A stretch of DNA of 64,000 bases, from positions 1 to 64,000 of the forward strand of contig NZ_FODD01000038.1 of assembly GCF_900110255.1 (NCBI RefSeq), written 5' to 3'. This stretch comes from Actinacidiphila rubida (GTDB lineage: Bacteria > Actinomycetota > Actinomycetes > Streptomycetales > Streptomycetaceae). A program made the position numbers and the translations under genes. The notes beneath the pieces are model-generated. The model did no database searches. It saw only the letters and a list, made by a program, of their open reading frames with translations, and was not told the origin of the DNA. This document shows, in pieces, positions 8,784-16,039 of the stretch. Numbering within the stretch: position 1 is the first letter of the stretch; every line of letters begins with the position of its first letter.

Positions 8784-9293
8784 GGCCGCATCCCGCCTCT
8801 CGATCCGTCGGCCTCGCCGCCTTGCGTCGTTCCGCAAGAGTGACCCGTGGCGACGAAGATCTCACACCGTGTCATGAGCGTGGGTGAGGCAGGCCGTCGA
8901 TGCGCTCAGCACGCCCGGCTTCGCGCCCCACCGCCGCGCTCCGCCTCTGCCCCCGCCCTCGCCTCCGCGCGGCCGGTTCCGCGCCCCCTGTCGGGCGGCC
9001 CGCCGCGGCACCTCCCTTGCCGCGCCTGACCGGCGATCAGAGCGCGGCGGACGCGGGGTGGGCACACCTTCCCGGCGCCGCACGGCACGCCCGCTACTCA
9101 CACATATGCGACACCCGCACACCCCGGCCCTTGCGACACACGTGTTAGTGTGTGGTGCGCACATCAGTGAAGGTGTGATGCTCCCGGCGGGTGTTCCGCC
9201 CGGGCCGGCGGCCGCGGGCCGCACCACAGTTCACGCGGGGTCGGCCGGGCCACCGGCCCGGCCGCCGGCGACCAGTTCAGGGAGGCGGAAGCC
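8784..9293. other. 510-bp divergent intergenic region before the secretion island
   Basis: It lies between the zwf start (minus) and the first WXG100 gene (plus). No coding frame is believable. The first 280 bp show nothing defined. The last 200 bp hold the recurrent palindromic elements at 9099-9153 and probably the secretion-locus promoter. Confidence 0.5.
9099..9153. promoter_or_regulatory. Recurrent CACAYRTG-type operator cluster upstream of the WXG100 genes
   Basis: TCACACATATGCGAC starts at 9099 and the palindrome ACACGTGT sits at 9138-9145. The latter is part of a wider dyad, ACACAC at 9136-9141 and GTGTGT at 9148-9153. The same core recurs before several other genes in this window (9672, 14908, 14972, 36252, 36302, 38821, 38858, 38943, 39976). 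The binding protein is not known to me. Confidence 0.55.
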
Positions 9294-9659
9294 ATGACGG
9301 CGACCGACGGGGTGACGGACTACAAGGGCGCGAACGGCGTGCTGTACCACGCGACGCCCGACGACCTGAAGGACCACGCACACGACATCGCCACCACCCA
9401 GCAGACCATCATCGGCGAGATCGCCGCGCTGCGGAGCTACGCCGTGCAGATGGAGGACATCTGGAAGGGCTACGCGTCGAACACCTTCCAGGACCTGATG
9501 ACCGAGTGGGACCGGTTCGCCCACCGGCTGGGCAACGTCCTCGGCGAGATCTCGACCTCCCTGGTCGGGAGCGCCGACAACTACGCGCGCGCCGAACACG
9601 CGAACACGACGGTGCTCTCGGGCGTGTCGGCTTCGATGCCGCCGGCCCGCCTGTCCTGA
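9294..9659 (+). CDS. WXG100-family secreted protein 1
   Basis: 121 residues from ATG 9294, with GGAGG at 9282-9286. It is predicted to be a two-helix hairpin exported by the type VII secretion system. The turn motif WKG lies in EDIWKGYASNTF (residues about 57-68), and the C-terminal helix carries the export signal YxxxE (YARAE), the expected arrangement. WXG100 proteins usually work as hetero- or homodimers, and the obvious partner is the next gene 36 bp downstream. It is the first gene of the secretion cluster. Confidence 0.9.
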   Translation: MTATDGVTDYKGANGVLYHATPDDLKDHAHDIATTQQTIIGEIAALRSYAVQMEDIWKGYASNTFQDLMTEWDRFAHRLGNVLGEISTSLVGSADNYARAEHANTTVLSGVSASMPPARLS

Positions 9660-9671
9660 CGCCGCCGCCAC

Positions 9672-9680
9672 TCACACGTA
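9672..9680. promoter_or_regulatory. TCACACGTA element between the two WXG100 genes
   Basis: Nine bases identical to the start of the site at 38821-38832, placed in a 36-bp spacer just before the ribosome site of the second gene. It could be a secondary operator or a coincidence. Confidence 0.3.
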
Positions 9681-9695
9681 CACGGAGGAGCCGAG

Positions 9696-10019
9696 TTGAC
9701 CGCGATCGACAACATGCCCATCAGCGTCCAGACGGAACTGGAGTCGGCGCCGGGGACCATCGAGGCACGCGCCGAGACCATCATGGGCGAGCTCAAGGCC
9801 CTGCAGAACCGCATCCTGGCCATGCCCGAGACGTGGATCGCCCAGTCCTCGACGGAGTTCCAGGACCGGATGCGCGAGTGGGACGCCTCGGCCACCGGCC
9901 TGTTCGGCACGCGGGGCGACGGCGGGGTGCTCGGCGACATCGCCAACCGGCTCCAGACCATCTGGGAGAACTACGTCGAGGCCGAGGGCGCCAACACCAA
10001 GACGTGGGCCTCCAGGTAA
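9696..10019 (+). CDS. WXG100-family secreted protein 2 (degenerate WxA turn)
   Basis: 107 residues from TTG 9696, preceded by GGAGGAG at 9684-9690. The helical hairpin pattern matches WXG100 proteins, but the turn reads WIA (ETWIAQSSTEF) and not WxG. The C-terminal helix has the export motif YxxxE as YVEAE. It follows protein 1 closely and the two probably form a heterodimer, one partner with a strict WXG and the other with a relaxed turn, as in EsxA/EsxB pairs. The next gene is EccD. Confidence 0.88.
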   Translation: MTAIDNMPISVQTELESAPGTIEARAETIMGELKALQNRILAMPETWIAQSSTEFQDRMREWDASATGLFGTRGDGGVLGDIANRLQTIWENYVEAEGANTKTWASR

Positions 10020-10077
10020 TGATCCGGCGCGGCGGGCTCGCCCGCCGCCCCCACATGCGACAAGGACGAAACACCCT

Positions 10078-11445
10078 GTGGAGAACGAACGCTGCCATGT
10101 GACCGTGGTGGGCGCACGGCGGCGGGTTGATCTCGCCGTGCCCGCGGACGCGGCCATCGCGGAGTACACCCCGGCCCTGCTGACCCTCCTGGGCGAGGTG
10201 GAGTTCGACGACACCCTGCCCCCGGTCTGGTCGCTCGCGCTGCCCGGCGGGCCGCCGTTCGGTCCGCAGGCCTCCCTGCGGGAGTGCGGCGTCGTGGACG
10301 GCGCGACGCTGTACCTGCGGGACGCCGCCACCGGGGAGTTCGACGAGCCGGTGGTCACCGACCTGGAGGAGAAGGTCGAGGAGGCCGGCGAGGAGGTCAG
10401 CGTGTGGGGCCGGCGGACGCGCGCCTACACCACCCTGGTCCTCGGCGTCCTCGGCATGATCGCCGGCTTCGTCGCGCTCGGGGCGACGGGCGGCCGTTCG
10501 ACGGTGCTGCCGGCCGCCGCCGGCGCCGCGGTCCTCGTCGCCTTCTCGCTGCTCGCGCTGGTGTGGCAGGCCACCCGCCAGGGCTGGTCGCTGCCGCTGG
10601 GACTGCGCCTGGTGATGGCCTGTGCCGCCGTACCGCTGCTGGCCGTGGCGGCGGCCTCGTTGCCCCCGGCCACCTCCGGCGACGGCCCGCACGCGGGCGC
10701 GGTGCTGGTGGCGTTGTGCGCGGGAGCCGTGCTCGGCGCGCTCGCCGCGCTGCTGGCGGTCCGCCACGCGACGACGCTGATGGCCGCCGCGATGGCCGGC
10801 TTCGCCCTGGTGCTGACGGTGTGTCTGACCGCCGGTCACGCCTCGCTGCTGGAGTCCGCCGCGGTCGTGGGCGTCGCCCTGCTCGCCGTCCTGGGGGTCG
10901 CGCCCCGGCTCTCCGGGCACTTCGCCGTCCTGGCCGGTCACTCCGGCGGGGCCGACGGCCGCCGTGGGGAGGCCGACGTCTCCCACCTGGTGCGGCGCGG
11001 CCGGCGGCTGCTCGTCGGCACGAACGTCGTGGTGTCCGTCGTCGCCACTGCCTGCCTGCTCGTGCTCGGTTCGGCGCACCAGCGCTACGCCGTGGCGCTG
11101 GCGGCCTGCCTGGGCCTGGCGTTCGTGCTGCGCGCGGGGCGGCTGACGGTGGCGTCGGCCGTGGTGCCGGTGGTGCTCGCGGGGGCGACCGGCCTGACCG
11201 CCACGCTCCTCACGGCCCCCGGCACGTTCGGGGCGCCGGACTGGACGGGGGCCACCGTGCTGGTCGCGGCGGCCGTGCTCGCCCTCGCGGTGGGCCTGGT
11301 GCGGGCGTTCCGCACCGACGCGCCCGACGTCCGCCCCGCGTGGATCGACCCGTTCGCCGGATTTCTCACGGTGGTCTGCGTGCCGCTCGTGGTGGGCGTC
11401 TTCGGCGTCTACGGCGCGATGATGAACTCGGGGCACACCCCGTGA
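10078..11445 (+). CDS. eccD: Type VII secretion integral membrane protein EccD
   Basis: 455 residues from GTG 10078 (AAGGA at 10062-10066). The N-terminal 90 residues form a ubiquitin-like YukD domain (CHVTVVGARRRVDLAVP, VDGATLYLRD). A linker (DLEEKVEEAGEEVSVWGRRTRAY) leads to about eleven hydrophobic segments from residue 115 to the end. This is the standard layout of EccD, the pore-lining membrane subunit of ESX secretion machines. It lies between the WXG100 pair and the AAA ATPase gene, all on one strand with gaps under 60 bp, so they form one operon. Confidence 0.9.
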   Translation: MENERCHVTVVGARRRVDLAVPADAAIAEYTPALLTLLGEVEFDDTLPPVWSLALPGGPPFGPQASLRECGVVDGATLYLRDAATGEFDEPVVTDLEEKVEEAGEEVSVWGRRTRAYTTLVLGVLGMIAGFVALGATGGRSTVLPAAAGAAVLVAFSLLALVWQATRQGWSLPLGLRLVMACAAVPLLAVAAASLPPATSGDGPHAGAVLVALCAGAVLGALAALLAVRHATTLMAAAMAGFALVLTVCLTAGHASLLESAAVVGVALLAVLGVAPRLSGHFAVLAGHSGGADGRRGEADVSHLVRRGRRLLVGTNVVVSVVATACLLVLGSAHQRYAVALAACLGLAFVLRAGRLTVASAVVPVVLAGATGLTATLLTAPGTFGAPDWTGATVLVAAAVLALAVGLVRAFRTDAPDVRPAWIDPFAGFLTVVCVPLVVGVFGVYGAMMNSGHTP

Positions 11446-11473
11446 CGCGCGCGGCGATCGGAGTGCGCCGCCC

Positions 11474-14173
11474 GTGAAGCGCACCGTACTCCGGGTCGCG
11501 GACCGCGGATGGGGCACCTACCGGACCCTCACGGCAGCGCTCCGGGCCGCCGGCGAGAACACCGTGGTGCACGTCCAGCCGGGGGTCTACCGCGAGTCCC
11601 TGGTCCTGGACGGCGACGTCGTCGTGGCGGCGGAGAAGGGCCCGGGGACCGTGCGCGTCGTGGCCGCGCACGGCCCCGCCGTACGCGTCAGCGACGGCAC
11701 CCCCGTGCTGCGGCAGCTGACGCTCGAGGGCGGCGCGGACCGCGGTCCCACGGTGGTCGCCGCCGGGGGCGCGCCGGTCCTGGAAGGCTGCGAAATCGCG
11801 GGCCGGGTCGAGGTCGTCCAGTCCGCCCGCGCCGAACTGCGCTCGTGCACGGTGCGGGACGCCCCCGGTTCCGGCGTCCACGTCACGGGGACCGCCCGGG
11901 CGGTCCTCGACGCCTGCGTCGTCCAGGGCGCGGCCGGGCACGGCCTGACGGTGGGCGACGCCGCCCGCGCGGACGTGCGCGGCACCACCGTCGAGCGCGT
12001 CACCGGCTCCGGCATCGTGATGCTGGGCGCGTCCGCGGGCACCTTCGACGACTGCACGGTCCGCCGCACCGGCGACGCGGGACTCGTGGTGCGGGCCGGC
12101 GCCCACCCCCTGCTGCGCGGCTGCCGGCTGCACGACACCAAGGCGCAGGGGATCAGGATCGCCGCCCCCTCCGGCGGCGCGGCCCCCGCCGCGACGGCCC
12201 CTCCCGCGGACGGCGCGGCGGCCGGCGCCGGTCAGGAGGAGTCGCGGATCCGGCTGGAGGGGTGCGAGGTCTTCGGCACCGGCCAGGAGGGGGTGCTGGC
12301 GTCCGCGGCGGCCGTTCTGCGGCTGTCGGACTGCCACGTCCACGACACGGGCGGGGCCGGCGTGATCGTCGCGGGCCCGGCCCGGGTGGAGTTGGAGGCG
12401 ACCCGCGTGGTCGACGTCCCCAGCACCGGCCTGGCCGTCATGGATGAGGCACACCTGCTGGTGAGCGGCGGCACCGTGGCCCGCACCGGCGCCAACGGCG
12501 TGCACGCGACGGACGGTTGCACGGTCCGGCTCACCGGCTGCGAGATCTCGGCGACCGCGTACACCGCCGTGAACGTGAGCGGGCGCGCGCGGGCCGAACT
12601 GCGCGGCTGCACCGTGCGGGACAGCGCCCAGCACGGGGTGCGGGTGGAGGGCGCGGCGACCCTGGACGCCGACGACAGCCGCGTGGAGCGGGCGGCCATG
12701 TCAGGCGTCGACGTCAAGGGCGGCGACGCGGTGCTGCGCCGCTGCGTGATCAGCGACGCGGAGACCGGTGTCCGGCTGGAGACCGGGCACCGCCCGCTGC
12801 TGGCGGGCTGCGAGGTGCTGCGCTCCGGCCGGACCGGCATCGAGGTCGCCGCGGCCACCGGCGCGATCGTGCGCGGTGGCCGGGTCGAGGACTGCGGTTC
12901 CGCGGGTGTCTTCCTCGACGAGGGCGGCGAGTCGTGGATCGAGGACCTGGCGATCTCCGGTACCCGGGGCAGCGGACTGGTGATCTGGGCGGGTGCGCGG
13001 CCGCGGGTGCGGTCGGTGACCGTCGCGGACACGGGCAAGAACGGCGTGTACGCGGGCGACGGCGCCGGGGGCCTGCTGGAGGACTGCACGCTGTCCGCGA
13101 CCGCCTTTCCGGCGGTGTACGTGGGTGCCAAGGCCGCTCCGGTGCTGCGCCGTTGCCTGATCCGGGACACGGAGGAGGACCTGTCGCAGGCCGACGACGC
13201 GGCGGCCCGGTTCGAGGAGTGCCGCAGCACCGGCGTCAAGGTCACGAGCCTGCCGGCGGCCGCGCCCGTTCCGGCGGCGGCCGGTGCGACGGTCACCGCG
13301 GGCCCGGGCTCGCCCGCCGCGACGGCCGCCGCCGTGACGGGCGCCGAAGGGGCCGGCGAGGACCAACTGCCGGCGCTGCTGTCCGAACTGGAGCAACTGG
13401 TGGGCCTGGACGGCGTCAAGCGTGAAGTGGCCTCCATGGCGAAACTGATGCAGATGGTGAAACGGCGCCAGGAGGCGGGTCTGCAACCGCCGCCGCTGAG
13501 CCGGCACCTGATCTTCGCGGGCAACCCGGGCACCGGGAAGACGACGGTGGCCCGGCTGTACGGCCGGCTGCTGGCCGCCCTGGGCCTGCTGGCCCGGGGG
13601 CACCTGGTGGAGGCCGACCGCACCGCTCTGGTGGGCGAGTACGTGGGGCACACCGCGCCGAAGACCACCGGCGTGTTCCGCCAGGCGCTGGGCGGCGTGC
13701 TGTTCATCGACGAGGCCTACGCCCTCGTGCCCGTCGGGCAGAGCAACGACTTCGGCCACGAGGCCATCTCCACGCTGGTGAAGCTGATGGAGGACCACCG
13801 CGACGACGTGGTGGTGATCGCGGCCGGCTACCCGCAGGACATGGAACGCCTCATCGACTCCAACCCCGGACTGGCGTCCCGCTTCACCCGCACCCTCAGC
13901 TTCGACGACTACTCGTCGGCCGACCTGGTCCGCATCGTCCGGTACCAGGCGTCCCAGCACGACTACGACGTCCCCGAGGAGACCGCGGCGACGCTGCTCG
14001 CGCACTTCGACGCCATCGAGCGGACCGAGCGCTTCGGCAACGGCCGCACCGCCCGGCAGGCGTTCCAGCGGATGACCGAGCAGCACGCCATGCGGGTCGC
14101 CGACCTGGCCGATCCCACCGGCGAGGACCTGACGGTGCTCCGGCCGGCCGACGTGCCCGCGGCGGTGGCGTGA
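11474..14173 (+). CDS. EccA-like AAA+ ATPase fused to a right-handed beta-helix domain
   Basis: 899 residues from GTG 11474. Residues 1 to about 590 are made of repeating 20-25 residue units rich in GCxV, GNGVHA and ELRGCTV, typical of a right-handed parallel beta-helix (pectate-lyase-like, PbH1). A Pro/Ala linker follows to about 635. The C-terminal third is a CbxX/SpoVK-type AAA+ domain: GLDGVKREV, Walker A GNPGTGKTT (683-691), Walker B LFIDEAYAL (Asp746) and arginine-rich sensor region SRFTRTL. In EccA the N-terminal half is a TPR domain; here the beta-helix takes that place. The expected role is chaperoning or disassembling secreted substrates in the cytosol. It is 29 bp downstream of eccD. 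Confidence 0.87.
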   Translation: MKRTVLRVADRGWGTYRTLTAALRAAGENTVVHVQPGVYRESLVLDGDVVVAAEKGPGTVRVVAAHGPAVRVSDGTPVLRQLTLEGGADRGPTVVAAGGAPVLEGCEIAGRVEVVQSARAELRSCTVRDAPGSGVHVTGTARAVLDACVVQGAAGHGLTVGDAARADVRGTTVERVTGSGIVMLGASAGTFDDCTVRRTGDAGLVVRAGAHPLLRGCRLHDTKAQGIRIAAPSGGAAPAATAPPADGAAAGAGQEESRIRLEGCEVFGTGQEGVLASAAAVLRLSDCHVHDTGGAGVIVAGPARVELEATRVVDVPSTGLAVMDEAHLLVSGGTVARTGANGVHATDGCTVRLTGCEISATAYTAVNVSGRARAELRGCTVRDSAQHGVRVEGAATLDADDSRVERAAMSGVDVKGGDAVLRRCVISDAETGVRLETGHRPLLAGCEVLRSGRTGIEVAAATGAIVRGGRVEDCGSAGVFLDEGGESWIEDLAISGTRGSGLVIWAGARPRVRSVTVADTGKNGVYAGDGAGGLLEDCTLSATAFPAVYVGAKAAPVLRRCLIRDTEEDLSQADDAAARFEECRSTGVKVTSLPAAAPVPAAAGATVTAGPGSPAATAAAVTGAEGAGEDQLPALLSELEQLVGLDGVKREVASMAKLMQMVKRRQEAGLQPPPLSRHLIFAGNPGTGKTTVARLYGRLLAALGLLARGHLVEADRTALVGEYVGHTAPKTTGVFRQALGGVLFIDEAYALVPVGQSNDFGHEAISTLVKLMEDHRDDVVVIAAGYPQDMERLIDSNPGLASRFTRTLSFDDYSSADLVRIVRYQASQHDYDVPEETAATLLAHFDAIERTERFGNGRTARQAFQRMTEQHAMRVADLADPTGEDLTVLRPADVPAAVA

Positions 14174-14220
14174 TGTCCCGTCACCACCGCGGGCGCGCCG
14201 GGCACGGCGCGGGACCCGGG

Positions 14221-14823
14221 TCAGTGCGTGACCGGGCCCGGCGGTTCGGGGAACCCCGCCGCCTTGTCGATGTGCGCGTAGGACTGGCCGGAGGCGTTGA
14301 TCATGGCGATGTAGTCACCGAGCAGTTCCAGCGCGTTGCTCTGCATGGCCAGGGCCTTCTGCATCGCGGGGTTGATGTGCCGGGCGAACTCGTCGCCGAT
14401 GTCGGCCAGGGTGTTCTGGTCGTCCTTGTCCTCCCAGTCCGGGGCCGGAGCCGGCGAGCCGCCCGAGGGGTTCGGCGTCTGGGACGCGGTGTTCTGCCCG
14501 GAGGAGATCGTCTTCGCGGTGTGCGCCGGTCCCCAGAACTGGCCGTGCGCGGCGTGGTCGACCTGCCCGCGCAGCCACTCGTAGTTGGAGATCGCGTCGC
14601 GGCTCCGGGCCAGCAGGGTGTTCTCGGTGGCCCGCACGGCCGCCGCGTCGAAGAGGATCGGGCCGCTGTCGGCGACGTCCGACGACGACTGGCCGGCCGC
14701 CTGGCCGTCCGGGTCGAGGTTGAAGCTGGGCGGGACGTCCCAGGTGACCCCCATCGCCGGGACGAGATCGTAGAAGTCCTTCCCGGCGTCCGGGTCGTCG
14801 TCGCTCTGGCGCGAATCGGACAA
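14221..14823 (-). CDS. Unknown helical protein with type VII export motif, divergent within the secretion island
   Basis: 200 residues from TTG 14823, which has GGAGG five bases upstream. I do not recognise a named family. The N terminus is acidic and disordered-looking, then helices (RATENTLLARSRDAISNYEWLRG), a Pro/Ser linker (NPSGGSPAPAP) and a helical C terminus with KALAMQSNALELLGDY. The motif YAHID near the end fits the YxxxD/E type VII secretion signal. It lies between two plus-strand blocks of secretion genes and is transcribed opposite to both. It could be a secreted substrate or a dedicated chaperone. The gene itself is well supported; its function is not. Confidence 0.7.
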   Translation of the reverse strand: MSDSRQSDDDPDAGKDFYDLVPAMGVTWDVPPSFNLDPDGQAAGQSSSDVADSGPILFDAAAVRATENTLLARSRDAISNYEWLRGQVDHAAHGQFWGPAHTAKTISSGQNTASQTPNPSGGSPAPAPDWEDKDDQNTLADIGDEFARHINPAMQKALAMQSNALELLGDYIAMINASGQSYAHIDKAAGFPEPPGPVTH

Positions 14824-14900
14824 CGTTTCCTCCGCTGTGTGTGCCCGGCGGCGGGCCGGGCGGCAACTCCGCCCTCGGGGCGGTCGATTGATCCCAGAAT

Positions 14901-14977
14901 GTCACAGATACGTATGTCGGAGGAACCTCGGTTCCGCCGGTCCGGGCCGCGGCCCGGGCCGGCGAACGACACACGTG
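14901..14977. promoter_or_regulatory. Two recurrent palindromic elements in the divergent 14823/15006 promoter region
   Basis: GTCACAGATACGTATGTC begins at 14901 and includes the palindrome ATACGTAT (14908-14915). ACACGTG lies at 14971-14977, with CACGTG at 14972-14977. Both match the core of the elements found at 9138 and 38858. They sit between a minus-strand and a plus-strand secretion gene and could control both. Confidence 0.5.
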
Positions 14978-15005
14978 CCCGGCACACGACAGGAAGGACG
15001 GCCTC

Positions 15006-15608
15006 GTGACGCCACCGTCAGGGAGCGGTTCCGGCGTGGGGGACGACGTGGCCACCCCCACCTCGCCGGTCCTCGACCGCGCGGCCCCCACGGCCGCGCA
15101 CACCTCGCCGGTCCTGGACCGCGCGGCACCGCAGGCGGCCGCCCCGGGCGGCGCGGACGGCGGCGCGGCCACGCAGCGCGTCCCCTTCCTCGATCGCGCG
15201 GCACCGCACACCACGTCCCCGGGCGGCACACATGTGCTCACCTCGTCCGGGTCGGACAGGTTCGCGACGACGAGCGGCGGGGGTCACGGGAGTGCGCACG
15301 GTCCGGGATCGCACACGCTCCAGGAGTTCAGGGTCGCCCTTGAGGAGCTCCAGCACGCGATCACCGTCGTGAACGGGCACCGGGCGCAGGTGGCGGACCT
15401 GCTCGCGCAGATCCACACCGCGTTCGTCGCGGCCCACGACTCCTGGCAGAGCCCGTCGGCCACGACGTTCGAGACGACGGCGACCTGGTTCGCGGACTGC
15501 TCGCAGGCGCTCAAGGACCTGCTGGACGAGATGGCCCGGCGCATGCGGACCACCTACGACACGTATCACGCGGCCGAGACCGCCAACGCCCACAACTCCG
15601 GAGGCTGA
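15006..15608 (+). CDS. WXG100-like secreted protein with N-terminal LDRAAP repeats
   Basis: 200 residues from GTG 15006 with AGGAAGG at 14991-14997. The first 100 residues are low complexity (Gly/Ala/Ser/Thr/Pro) and contain three copies of a short peptide: SPVLDRAAP twice and VPFLDRAAP once, spaced 14-25 residues apart. The C-terminal 95 residues form a helical hairpin with a WxS turn (DSWQSPSATTF) and the export motif YHAAE (YxxxE). This suggests a type VII substrate with an added N-terminal peptide module of unknown role. It is followed after 2 bp by another WXG100 gene. Confidence 0.8.
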   Translation: MTPPSGSGSGVGDDVATPTSPVLDRAAPTAAHTSPVLDRAAPQAAAPGGADGGAATQRVPFLDRAAPHTTSPGGTHVLTSSGSDRFATTSGGGHGSAHGPGSHTLQEFRVALEELQHAITVVNGHRAQVADLLAQIHTAFVAAHDSWQSPSATTFETTATWFADCSQALKDLLDEMARRMRTTYDTYHAAETANAHNSGG

Positions 15609-15610
15609 CC

Positions 15611-16039
15611 GTGCCCGTCAACGCCGACTACGACATCAGCACCCTGCGGGTCCGCCCGCAGGACCTCAGCGACGCCAGCGACCGGCTGATGTCGCTCGCC
15701 GCACAGATGGCCGACGAGATCGAGGGCATCACCGACGCGGTCAGCAACCTGGCGCTGTCGTGGGTGGGCAGCAGCGCCAAGGAGGCGCAGGAGTTCAACG
15801 CCTCCTGGAAGAACGTCATGGTCCAGATGTTCGGCACGAAGGACGGCCCCGTCGGCGTCCTCCCCGCGATGGCCGGGGGCCTGCTCGGCACGGCCGTGGC
15901 CTACAGCCACACGGAGGTCGAACTGGAAGCGTCGTTCCTCAAGTTCTCGAGCGGGCTCGCCGACACCAGCGGCAGCGGCGGCTCACCGACGGACCACACC
16001 GGCTCCGACTACCCCATCTCCCAGGACTACCCGAACTAG
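15611..16039 (+). CDS. WXG100-family secreted protein 3
   Basis: 142 residues from GTG 15611. The helical hairpin has a canonical WVG turn in LALSWVGSSAKEAQEF, and YSHTE in the C-terminal helix fits the YxxxE export motif. A Gly/Ser/Asp-rich tail (SGSGGSPTDHTGSDYP) extends beyond the usual WXG100 end. It starts 2 bp after the LDRAAP-repeat protein and its stop codon directly abuts the eccC start, so the three genes are translationally coupled. It probably pairs with the preceding protein. Confidence 0.88.
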   Translation: MPVNADYDISTLRVRPQDLSDASDRLMSLAAQMADEIEGITDAVSNLALSWVGSSAKEAQEFNASWKNVMVQMFGTKDGPVGVLPAMAGGLLGTAVAYSHTEVELEASFLKFSSGLADTSGSGGSPTDHTGSDYPISQDYPN

